DNA of 12,807 nt, taken from CAYXVJ01 sp964558445. GTDB lineage: Bacteria; Bacillota; Clostridia; Saccharofermentanales; Fastidiosipilaceae. Position 1 is the stretch's first letter. The number at the start of each line of letters is the position of its first letter. The notes beneath the pieces are model-generated. The model had not been told where the DNA came from, searched no databases, and was given only the letters and a program-made list of their open reading frames with translations. This document shows, one piece after another, positions 7,852 through 12,807 of the stretch. The stretch lies in assembly GCA_964558445.1 (NCBI GenBank), contig CAZLEA010000042.1, positions 1-12,807 of the forward strand. Reading direction: 5' to 3'. Both the position numbers and the translations under genes were made by a program.

Positions 7852-8814
7852 ATGCCAACAGCCAAGAAACCGAGAGTCATCGTGATCACCGGGCCGACCG
7901 CCAGCGGGAAGTCGGGCATAGCCATGCGTTTGGCGAAGCGCCTGGACGGTGAGATCGTCTCCGCAGACTCGATGCAAGTCTATCGAGGACTGGATATCGG
8001 TACTGCCAAGGCAACGGTAGAAGATCGCGAAGCCGTGGTCCATCACCTATTGGATATAGTAGATCCAAGCGAACGCTTCACGCTCGCAGCCTACTTGGAT
8101 GCGGCCAGAGCATCGCTTCGCGATATTATTGCTCGTGGGAAACAAGCCATCGTCTGCGGTGGGACCGGCCTCTATATCAAGGCGCTTGTCGAGAACCTGC
8201 AACTAAATGAGGAAGAAGAGGATCTCACGCTTCGACACAGCCTGCAAGCAAGGATTGAAGCAGAAGGCCGTCAAGCGCTATACGATGAGCTCTATCGCCT
8301 AGACCCTGTTGCTGCCAAGGCAACCCATCCAAACAATGAGGTGCGTGTCATCCGGGCGCTCGAGATCATCTACCAAACGGGTAAGACCGCAAGTAGCTAT
8401 CGCGAAGAAGCCGCTCAGGCAGCGTCAGATAACGAATTTCGTTTCTCTGTCTATCTGCCGAGTTTCGAGCGAGAGGCGCTCTATAACAGAATTAATTTGC
8501 GTGTCAATCAGATGCTCGAAGACGGTATCTTGGATGAGGCAAAGGCACTCATGGAACTGCAATTGCCGGACGGTGCTACGGCGATGCAGGCGATCGGCTA
8601 TAAGGAGTTGTTCCCCTATCTTCGAGGCGAAGAAACGCTAGAAGATGCAAGCGAACGACTGAAGATGGCCAGCAGGCGTTATGCCAAGCGCCAGTTGACG
8701 TGGTATAGACCGATCGCTTGGGTGCAAGAAGTCCCCGCAGCCAATCTGTTTGAACAAGTATTGGATGATCTCGGATTCGTCGAATCTGACAAGAACCATG
8801 AATTAGGAAGATAA
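7852..8814 (+). CDS. miaA: tRNA dimethylallyltransferase MiaA
   Basis: MiaA transfers a dimethylallyl group from DMAPP to N6 of adenosine 37 in tRNAs that read codons starting with U, making i6A, the substrate of MiaB from the same operon. The 320-residue protein has the P-loop GPTASGKS at 14-21, the DSMQVYRGLDIGTAK block at 39-53 with the conserved Asp39 region, HHL-D near 64-71, and GGTGLYIKA at 103-111. The C-terminal half keeps AIGYKEL and RRYAKRQLTW, typical of the family. The ATG is preceded by AGGAAGAG at 7837-7844, which overlaps the mutL stop TAG (7836-7838), so translation is probably coupled to mutL. Spacing to the next gene (155 bp) is much larger than within the operon. Confidence 0.98.
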   Translation: MPTAKKPRVIVITGPTASGKSGIAMRLAKRLDGEIVSADSMQVYRGLDIGTAKATVEDREAVVHHLLDIVDPSERFTLAAYLDAARASLRDIIARGKQAIVCGGTGLYIKALVENLQLNEEEEDLTLRHSLQARIEAEGRQALYDELYRLDPVAAKATHPNNEVRVIRALEIIYQTGKTASSYREEAAQAASDNEFRFSVYLPSFEREALYNRINLRVNQMLEDGILDEAKALMELQLPDGATAMQAIGYKELFPYLRGEETLEDASERLKMASRRYAKRQLTWYRPIAWVQEVPAANLFEQVLDDLGFVESDKNHELGR

Positions 8815-8826
8815 TTCGTTAATTAT

Positions 8827-8880
8827 ATAGTATAAATAGCCTTGTAGCTCCTTCGGTATAAGATAGTATAGTAAATAGCC
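8827..8880 (+). repeat. Imperfect direct repeat, AT-rich, in the miaA-hfq spacer
   Basis: ATAGTATAAATAGCC (8827-8841) recurs as ATAGTATAGTAAATAGCC (8863-8880), differing by a 3-base insertion. Each copy contains TATA-rich sequence that could act as a -10 element, for example TATAGT at 8867-8872, but no convincing -35 element is seen at standard spacing (TTGTAG at 8842 is 19 bases away). A promoter for hfq in this region is plausible but unproven. Confidence 0.4.
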
Positions 8881-8883
8881 GTC

Positions 8884-8895
8884 ATGACCGGTCAT
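8884..8895. promoter_or_regulatory. Perfect 12-bp palindrome, possible operator
   Basis: ATGACCGGTCAT is a perfect palindrome about 75 bp before the hfq-like start and just downstream of the AT-rich repeats where a promoter might lie. With no loop bases it suits a dimeric DNA-binding protein better than an RNA hairpin. No regulator is identified. Confidence 0.35.
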
Positions 8896-8938
8896 TTAAA
8901 TTGATTGCACCACCCACTGTTAAGGCATGGGGATAGGG

Positions 8939-8978
8939 AAGGAGGAGCTGTCACAACGACTGACAGTATATGTTTATG
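8939..8978 (+). promoter_or_regulatory. Shine-Dalgarno sequence separated from the hfq start by a hairpin
   Basis: AAGGAGG (8939-8945) is a near-perfect Shine-Dalgarno sequence but lies 24 nt before ATG at 8970 and 30 nt before ATG at 8976. Between them CTGTCA (8948-8953) pairs with TGACAG (8961-8966) over a 7-nt loop. If this hairpin forms, the effective distance falls to about 5 nt for the first ATG and 11 nt for the second. An in-frame TGA at 8961-8963 rules out any earlier start. Confidence 0.5.
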
Positions 8979-9482
8979 GCGAATAACAAGAACAGGTATA
9001 AGGGGAGCGCGGACAAGGCCGTATTCCGGCGGAGGATTGATCATAACAGAGAGGCCGAACGATTGATGGCCGAGTGTTACGATGCATCAAGACAACAGCA
9101 TCGAGGCCGCGCCGTAGAGCTGGCCGAATATGGCAATAGCGCATATGAGCACGGGCAGCAAGCGAAGTCGCTTGCGTATAAGAGTGAGAATCTTCGTTGG
9201 CGTCAGAACTATAACACGCAAGACTACTATCTCGGTCAATGTGTCAGAGATGCTCTGCTGGTCGATATACTAATGAAGAACGACTCCATACGCAAGGGGC
9301 GCATCGAGTCGTTCGATAACTGGAGCTTATTAGTCTCATATGAGGGACGGCAGTGCCTCTTGTTCAAGTCCGGCGTGATGGCTATCACGGTAGCCGAACG
9401 CGACACGATTGTGGCAAGCGATTACTTCACGGCAGAGAAGTTATCAGACTTCGGTTCTGAATACGCCCACAACCCGTCCTAG
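8970..9482 (+). CDS. hfq: Hfq-like RNA chaperone with long N-terminal extension
   Basis: A 170-residue protein whose residues 84-141 align with Gram-positive Hfq, a hexameric Sm-like RNA chaperone. Sm1 holds QD (84-85), V98, GRIESFDNW (110-118, compare GQVKGFDNF in Bacillus subtilis), and EGRQ (125-128, compare EGKQ). Sm2, usually YKHAIS, reads FKSGVM (132-137): the RNA-binding Lys133 is kept, the conserved His is Ser134. Gln84 matches the proximal-site Gln8 of the E. coli protein. Position after miaA is the classical hfq locus. Unlike usual Hfq (70-100 residues), the domain follows about 80 residues that are rich in Arg, Gln and charged residues, look helical, and by eye vaguely resemble the helical region preceding Smr domains (DUF1771); this resemblance is weak. 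The start is ATG at 8970 or 8976. The 3' end overlaps lexA by 39 bp. Confidence in the Sm-like assignment is high; canonical hexamer function is inferred. Confidence 0.83.
   Translation: MFMANNKNRYKGSADKAVFRRRIDHNREAERLMAECYDASRQQHRGRAVELAEYGNSAYEHGQQAKSLAYKSENLRWRQNYNTQDYYLGQCVRDALLVDILMKNDSIRKGRIESFDNWSLLVSYEGRQCLLFKSGVMAITVAERDTIVASDYFTAEKLSDFGSEYAHNPS
9444..9460. other. Small hairpin with UUCG loop in the hfq/lexA overlap
   Basis: On the plus strand TCAGAC (9444-9449) and G-T-TCTGA (9454-9460) form a six-pair stem with one bulged T, closed by a c(UUCG)g tetraloop. It includes the lexA stop codon. No T-run follows in either direction, so it is not a standard terminator, but it is the only structure I see at the convergent gene ends. 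Confidence 0.25.
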
Positions 9483-10085
9483 AATCTGACAATCCTCGCC
9501 GTAGAACGGAATGAGGTCATACGCTTCGTTCTCCGGTTGGAGATAAGGGCGACCGTTATGCGAGATCAAGCGCTTGACGGTCGCTTCTTCGTCCAGGAGT
9601 GCCACGATGATGTCACCGATGGCTGCTGCACGCTGCTGGCGTACCACGACGATATCGCCATCAATGATGGCGGCATCGATCATGCTGTCACCTCTGACCT
9701 TGAGCATAAACATGTCTTCGCCGGACGGGAAGAGGTCACCGGATAAGGGGAGGAGGCGCTCAACTTGCTCGCTGGCGAGTATCGGAACACCTGCGGTGAC
9801 CGTACCGACAAGCGGGATGTAACGAATCGAATCACGATCCTCCGACATGGCCTCATCTTCGGCCAGCTTGATCGCACGGCGCTTACCGGTCTCATAACTG
9901 AGTCTGCCGGCTGTCTCCAGGCGCTTCAGATGCGTGTGCACGGTGGACGTAGACTTCACGCCGACGCCGTCGCAGATATCTCTGACGGACGGTGAGTAGC
10001 CGTTCTCCACGATATAGTCTTCGATAAAGTTATAAATCAAGTCCGAGGTCTCTTCCAGATTCGATCTTGTGAATTTAGTCTTCAT
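9444..10085 (-). CDS. lexA: LexA repressor of the SOS response
   Basis: LexA represses DNA-damage genes and destroys itself by RecA-stimulated self-cleavage. The 213-residue protein has an N-terminal winged helix-turn-helix (SPSVRDICDGVGVKSTSTVH, 31-50, then THLKRLETAGRL), a linker, and a peptidase S24 domain. The cleavage site is Ala98-Gly99 (VTAGVP), the nucleophile Ser134 (RGDSMID) and the general base Lys171 (ATVKRL), all present, so it should be cleavable. CGGAGGA ends 6 nt before the ATG. The promoter at 10150-10179 carries SOS-type boxes, pointing to autoregulation. The final codons lie antisense to the end of the hfq-like gene; the conserved LexA ending (GRVVGVFR) shows this end is genuine. 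Confidence 0.97.
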   Translation of the reverse strand: MKTKFTRSNLEETSDLIYNFIEDYIVENGYSPSVRDICDGVGVKSTSTVHTHLKRLETAGRLSYETGKRRAIKLAEDEAMSEDRDSIRYIPLVGTVTAGVPILASEQVERLLPLSGDLFPSGEDMFMLKVRGDSMIDAAIIDGDIVVVRQQRAAAIGDIIVALLDEEATVKRLISHNGRPYLQPENEAYDLIPFYGEDCQILGRVVGVFRTEV

Positions 10086-10149
10086 TCCAATCCTCCGCTA
10101 TACCACGTAACTGATGAACGGGCATCGTCTGATCCTTCTAATATTTCTT

Positions 10150-10179
10150 AGTTTACCATTTGTTCGCTTTTGTTGTCAA
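10150..10179 (-). promoter_or_regulatory. lexA promoter
   Basis: Read on the minus strand: perfect -35 TTGACA (10174-10179), 18-bp spacer, and -10 TAAACT (10150-10155). Transcription would start near 10143, giving a leader of roughly 57 nt before the lexA ATG. Two CGAAC-type boxes overlap these elements. Confidence 0.7.
10153..10166 (-). promoter_or_regulatory. Second, weaker SOS-like box in the lexA promoter
   Basis: On the minus strand it reads CGAAC-AAAT-GGTAA: one perfect half-site and a degenerate second half. It lies between the -35 and -10 elements, overlapping the -10, and sits 24 bp from the first box, slightly over two helical turns, which could allow cooperative binding. Confidence 0.4.
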
Positions 10180-10190
10180 ACGATTGTTCG
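10177..10190 (-). promoter_or_regulatory. SOS (LexA) box overlapping the lexA -35 element
   Basis: On the minus strand the site reads CGAAC-AATC-GTTTG, nine of ten matches to the symmetric CGAAC-N4-GTTCG core of Bacillota SOS boxes. It overlaps the -35 hexamer, so a bound LexA dimer would block RNA polymerase. Confidence 0.7.
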
Positions 10191-10210
10191 CTTACAAATG
10201 CACCTTTGAA

Positions 10211-10238
10211 TTGACGTATCGAACAGATGTGGTACAAT
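10211..10238 (+). promoter_or_regulatory. leuA promoter with a CGAAC half-site in its spacer
   Basis: TTGACG (10211-10216), a 16-bp spacer and TACAAT (10233-10238) form a near-consensus promoter pointing at leuA; the leader would be about 80 nt. Within the spacer CGAAC-AGAT-GTGGT (10220-10233) has one perfect SOS half-site and a poor second half. A perfect TATAAT also occurs at 10259-10264 but lacks a suitable -35 element. I see no T-box or leader-peptide attenuator for leucine control. Confidence 0.6.
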
Positions 10239-10323
10239 CAGAAAAAGTCAAAATTGAGTATAATGTATTCATTGTTCTGAACGAAAACGATCACAATTAT
10301 CCGGTTTTGATGCTACGGAGAGA

Positions 10324-12060
10324 ATGACTATGAACCATATGAAGTATCTTCGGACCCGTGGTCCGAAGCTTGAGAAGCGAGAGTGGCCCGGTAGAGTTAT
10401 TAACCAGGCGCCGATTTGGTGCTCTGTCGATCTGCGTGATGGGAATCAGGCGCTTGATACACCAATGTCTCTGGAGCAGAAGGTCAGTTTCTTCCGCCAT
10501 CTAACCGATATCGGCTTCAAGGAGATCGAGATCGGTTTCCCGGCGTCGTCGGACACGGAATTCGCGTTCACCAGACATTTGATTCACCATGATTTGATAC
10601 CGGATGACGTGACGATCCAAGTGCTCACGCCGGCCAGAGACTTCATCATCCGCCATACCTTCGAATCCCTGATCGGGGCGAAGCAAGCGATCGTGCATCT
10701 GTATATACCGACGTCCACGGTACAACGCGAAGTGGTTCTGGCGATGACGAAACAAGAAGTGCTAGACCTGGCCACACGTGCGGCGACTCTGATGAAGGAC
10801 TTGGCTGAATCGGAAACGTATAGGGACATCGATCTCACGTTCGAGTTCTCACCGGAGAGCTTCATGAGCACCGAGCCCGAGTTTGCCGTCGAAATCTGTG
10901 ATGTCGTAGCAGAGATCTGGGAGGCCGGCAGCAAGCGCAAGGTGATTATCAACTTGCCGAATACGGTGGAATTGACGACGGCCAGTGTTTTTGCCGATCT
11001 TGTCGAATACTATGTCACGAACAGTAAGTGGCGCGATAAGGTCTGTCTTAGCGTTCATACCCATAACGACCGCGGGGGCGCCGTAGCAGCCTCTGAGATG
11101 GCTCTGCAGGCCGGTGCTGAGCGTGTCGAGGGCACACTGTTCGGTAACGGAGAGCGAACGGGGAACTGTGACCTCGTTATCCTGGCACTAAACCTCTTGG
11201 CAGACGGTATCGACCCGAAGCTTGACTTCAGCGATATCGAATACAGTAGAGATCTCTATGAGAAATTGACGCATATGCAGATACCGCCGAGACAACCCTA
11301 TGTTGGTGATCTGGTGTTCACGGCATTCTCAGGATCGCACCAGGACGCGATCCGCAAGGGCATGGCCAATCAGAAGGCGGACAGCGTCTGGCGTGTGCCG
11401 TATCTGGCGCTTGATCCGGCCGATCTTGGCCGCGATTATGAACCGATTATCCGTATCAACTCGCAGTCGGGACGCTCGGGCATAGCCTATATCTTCGAAC
11501 AATCGTACGGCATCGTGTTACCCAAGTTTGCGCAAGAACCGATCTCGGAAGCGGTGAAGCAAGAGTCGTTGAAGCATGCGAAGGAATTGATCTCAAAAGA
11601 TCTACTTAATTTGTTCAAAGCACAATTCGTCAACCAAGAGACACCAATGAAGCTAAATCACTTCGTAGAGCGCATGATCGACGACAAGAACAGTAAGCTG
11701 ATCGTAGAGCTCTCGGCCTTTGATGAAGTGATGGAGTTCCGAGGATCCGGTACGGGTATCGTCGATGCATTCTGTAATATCTTGTCCGAGTTCCTCGGTT
11801 GCAACATCGAAGTCCTGGGATTCCAGCAGCAAGCCCTGGCACGCGGTCGTAAGTCTCGCTCAATGACTTACGTGGAATTGGTCTCTATGGACCGTAGCTC
11901 GATTGGCGTTGGCGAGAGCAGTTCGACGACGAAGTCATCACTGAAGGCTGTGATGTCCGCGATGAATCGATTGATCAGTCAGCACGTCGCGGTCGAAACG
12001 GATTCACCGAACTTCGTACATAGCAGGATTATTAAGAGCACAAGTCGGCAACGCAGCTGA
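10324..12060 (+). CDS. leuA: 2-isopropylmalate synthase, type 2
   Basis: Catalyses the first committed step of leucine synthesis: acetyl-CoA plus 2-oxoisovalerate to 2-isopropylmalate. The 578-residue protein is of the longer type 2 form (actinobacterial/enterobacterial-like, starting with a KYLRTRGPKL-like segment) rather than the roughly 510-residue type 1. The TIM barrel has DLRDGNQAL (36-44, catalytic Arg38 and metal ligand Asp39), EFSPES (174-179), HTHNDRG (245-251, metal-binding His245 and His247) and GNGERTGN (274-281). The C-terminal part, about 430-565, is the LeuA regulatory domain with GSGTGIVDAF, where leucine usually inhibits. GGAG at 10317-10320 is only 3 nt from ATG 10324 but 9 nt from ATG 10330, so 10330 may be the real start. 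No leuB, leuC or leuD is present nearby. Confidence 0.95.
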   Translation: MTMNHMKYLRTRGPKLEKREWPGRVINQAPIWCSVDLRDGNQALDTPMSLEQKVSFFRHLTDIGFKEIEIGFPASSDTEFAFTRHLIHHDLIPDDVTIQVLTPARDFIIRHTFESLIGAKQAIVHLYIPTSTVQREVVLAMTKQEVLDLATRAATLMKDLAESETYRDIDLTFEFSPESFMSTEPEFAVEICDVVAEIWEAGSKRKVIINLPNTVELTTASVFADLVEYYVTNSKWRDKVCLSVHTHNDRGGAVAASEMALQAGAERVEGTLFGNGERTGNCDLVILALNLLADGIDPKLDFSDIEYSRDLYEKLTHMQIPPRQPYVGDLVFTAFSGSHQDAIRKGMANQKADSVWRVPYLALDPADLGRDYEPIIRINSQSGRSGIAYIFEQSYGIVLPKFAQEPISEAVKQESLKHAKELISKDLLNLFKAQFVNQETPMKLNHFVERMIDDKNSKLIVELSAFDEVMEFRGSGTGIVDAFCNILSEFLGCNIEVLGFQQQALARGRKSRSMTYVELVSMDRSSIGVGESSSTTKSSLKAVMSAMNRLISQHVAVETDSPNFVHSRIIKSTSRQRS

Positions 12061-12245
12061 CCGTGTGAGCAAACGGCTGTGTTTCATTTGATGACTGCAT
12101 CGTTTCCAAACTCGCTATTAAACGACGATTTGGCCGAAATCAGTCAAATCGGGCTTGTTTGCCAAATTCAAATAGATTATGACCTCAAATGGCCTCAGTA
12201 CGCATATTTGTCGTTTCGCCTCAAAACACAAAATTACATCCCCTC
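12061..12245 (+). other. Non-coding, AT-richer stretch downstream of leuA
   Basis: No credible gene is seen. The stretch is poorer in GC than the surrounding genes and rich in CAAAT/ATTTG words. Two complementary pairs could fold it in nested fashion: AAACGAC (12120-12126) with GTCGTTT (12210-12216), and ATTTGGC (12128-12134) with GCCAAAT (12161-12167). A weak CCGT/ACGG stem right after the leuA stop lacks a T-run. It may be the leuA 3' untranslated region or an unrecognised small RNA. Confidence 0.3.
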
Positions 12246-12275
12246 ACCTGAACAAAATTATTATTTTGTTCAGGT
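12246..12275. repeat. Perfect 13-bp inverted repeat with 4-nt loop
   Basis: ACCTGAACAAAAT (12246-12258) and ATTTTGTTCAGGT (12263-12275) are exact reverse complements around TATT. No T-run follows on either strand, so it is not a textbook terminator, though the hairpin could end or protect the leuA transcript 3' end. It may also be a protein-binding site or relic of a small palindromic repeat element. Confidence 0.8.
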
Positions 12276-12284
12276 AGATATATA

Positions 12285-12312
12285 GAAAAAGAGAAGGGTT
12301 TCACCCCTTCTC
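12285..12312 (-). terminator. Rho-independent terminator of the minus-strand gene
   Basis: On the minus strand GAGAAGGG pairs with CCCTTCTC (arms at 12305-12312 and 12291-12298) over a 6-nt loop and is followed directly by TTTTTC. It lies about 50 bp after the stop codon of the minus-strand gene. Just before it a short CGGAT-GGAA-ATCCG hairpin (12314-12327) with a GNRA-type loop is also visible. Confidence 0.85.
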
Positions 12313-12363
12313 CCGGATTTCCATCCGATTATGCTACTAACTATTTCATGATTACTAAGAATC

Positions 12364-12807
12364 TCAAGGTTTCATGTTCCCTTTGAATGTCGTCACATAA
12401 TTATTGACGTTGAAGCTAACTGCTTCCTCTGTCTGTACTTCTACAGCATTACTACTATCCGTGATCCTAGCTAAGCTGTAGAGGCTTGGTAAGAGCTGGT
12501 ATGTGCCATCTTCATTTGCTGACAGTGTGAACAAATAAGTCTCACCCTCTGCAAACGGTACCATGTTCTCGAAGATCGATGTGATGTTCTCGTACTGATC
12601 GCTATCCGGATCGATACCATACTTGGTGAGTTCTTCTTCTGTGTAGAGTTTCGCAATCGACTCATACGGCACCGTACCACCGATCATGACAACGGTGTAA
12701 GAATCTTCTACATCACCGAGTAAGACATCTGTTGGTATTAATCTTCCTCTGGTCTCAATATGTGGGTTACCATCCCCTGTCACATAAGATTCTACCGCCT
12801 CGATACG
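12364..12807 (-). CDS. 3' end of an uncharacterised protein, truncated by the window edge
   Basis: The last 147 codons of a minus-strand gene that stays open to the window edge; the GTG at 12783 is internal, not a likely start. I do not recognise a named family. The visible part is acidic and beta-rich in character, with blocks VLLGDVEDSYTVVMIGGTVP and FAEGETYLFTLSANEDGTY. Similar patterns (a GD turn, a hydrophobic strand ending in GG, then GExYLxxL and DGxY) recur in secreted hypothetical proteins or lipoproteins of Bacillota, so an exported protein is plausible, but the N-terminus with any signal peptide is outside the window. No catalytic motif is visible. The gene ends with TGA and has its own terminator at 12285-12312, so it is a separate unit converging on leuA. 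Confidence 0.7.
   Translation of the reverse strand, partial: RIEAVESYVTGDGNPHIETRGRLIPTDVLLGDVEDSYTVVMIGGTVPYESIAKLYTEEELTKYGIDPDSDQYENITSIFENMVPFAEGETYLFTLSANEDGTYQLLPSLYSLARITDSSNAVEVQTEEAVSFNVNNYVTTFKGNMKP

Noticed and set aside
10274..10282. GTTCTGAAC as an additional SOS box
   Set aside because: The half-sites are in the opposite order and spacing (GTTC-T-GAAC) from CGAAC-N4-GTTCG.
10239..10323. Leucine attenuator, T-box or leader peptide before leuA
   Set aside because: The leader is about 80 nt, has no T-box-like sequence or terminator hairpin, and the only mini-frame (MYSLF) has a single Leu codon.
12246..12275. The 13-bp hairpin as a bidirectional terminator
   Set aside because: Neither strand shows a T-run after the stem; the nearby 12285-12312 structure fits the minus-strand terminator far better.
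12079..12285. A 68-codon plus-strand open frame after leuA
   Set aside because: No clear ribosome binding site, it runs through the 13-bp inverted repeat and ends next to the minus-strand terminator; composition looks non-coding.
12364..12783. GTG at 12783 as the start of the minus-strand gene
   Set aside because: The frame remains open to the window edge for eight more codons with similar composition and no ribosome binding site precedes the GTG, so the gene is truncated.
1..12807. CRISPR, phage, transposon or defence system
   Set aside because: No spaced repeats, integrase, transposase, or defence-type gene is seen; all recognisable genes are housekeeping or regulatory.

Overview
The window looks like chromosomal DNA from a member of the Bacillota, most likely class Clostridia, of medium GC content. 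The evidence is gene order (miaB-mutS-mutL-miaA-hfq with lexA beside it, an arrangement I recall from clostridial genomes), a MutL with an endonuclease motif, Gram-positive-type Hfq and LexA sequences, strong AGGAGG-like ribosome binding sites, and CGAAC-N4-GTTCG-type SOS boxes. I cannot name a genus.

Region 1 (1-774) is a FabG-like short-chain dehydrogenase; its signature segment resembles clostridial YmfI-type proteins (elongation factor P 5-aminopentanone reductase). Region 2 (775-8814) is a compact forward operon. It starts at an extended -10 promoter just after the dehydrogenase stop and reads: a divergent GNAT-like acyltransferase-family protein, miaB (tRNA ms2i6A methylthiotransferase), mutS and mutL (mismatch repair), and miaA (tRNA dimethylallyltransferase). 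MiaA makes the i6A37 that MiaB then methylthiolates, so the two tRNA-modification genes flank the repair pair. TTG is used as start codon for at least two of these genes and possibly for mutS.

Region 3 (8815-10323) is the most unusual part. After a 155 bp spacer with direct repeats, a 12 bp palindrome and a Shine-Dalgarno sequence separated from the start codon by a hairpin, comes an Hfq-like RNA chaperone whose Sm domain follows an extra basic segment of about 80 residues. Its 3' end overlaps the convergent lexA gene by 39 bp. lexA has a good promoter carrying SOS-type boxes. On the other strand of the same intergenic region lies a near-consensus promoter for leuA, with another CGAAC half-site in its spacer.

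Region 4 (10324-12807) holds a type 2 2-isopropylmalate synthase gene (leuA) without other leu genes, a 303 bp AT-richer non-coding stretch with a perfect 13 bp inverted repeat, a minus-strand Rho-independent terminator, and the 3' end of a minus-strand gene of unknown function that runs off the window.

I see no CRISPR array, transposase, phage gene, tRNA or rRNA. Most genes are housekeeping. The candidates for new biology are the extended, Sm2-divergent Hfq with its unusual translation initiation region, its overlap with lexA, and the possible LexA connection of the leuA promoter.
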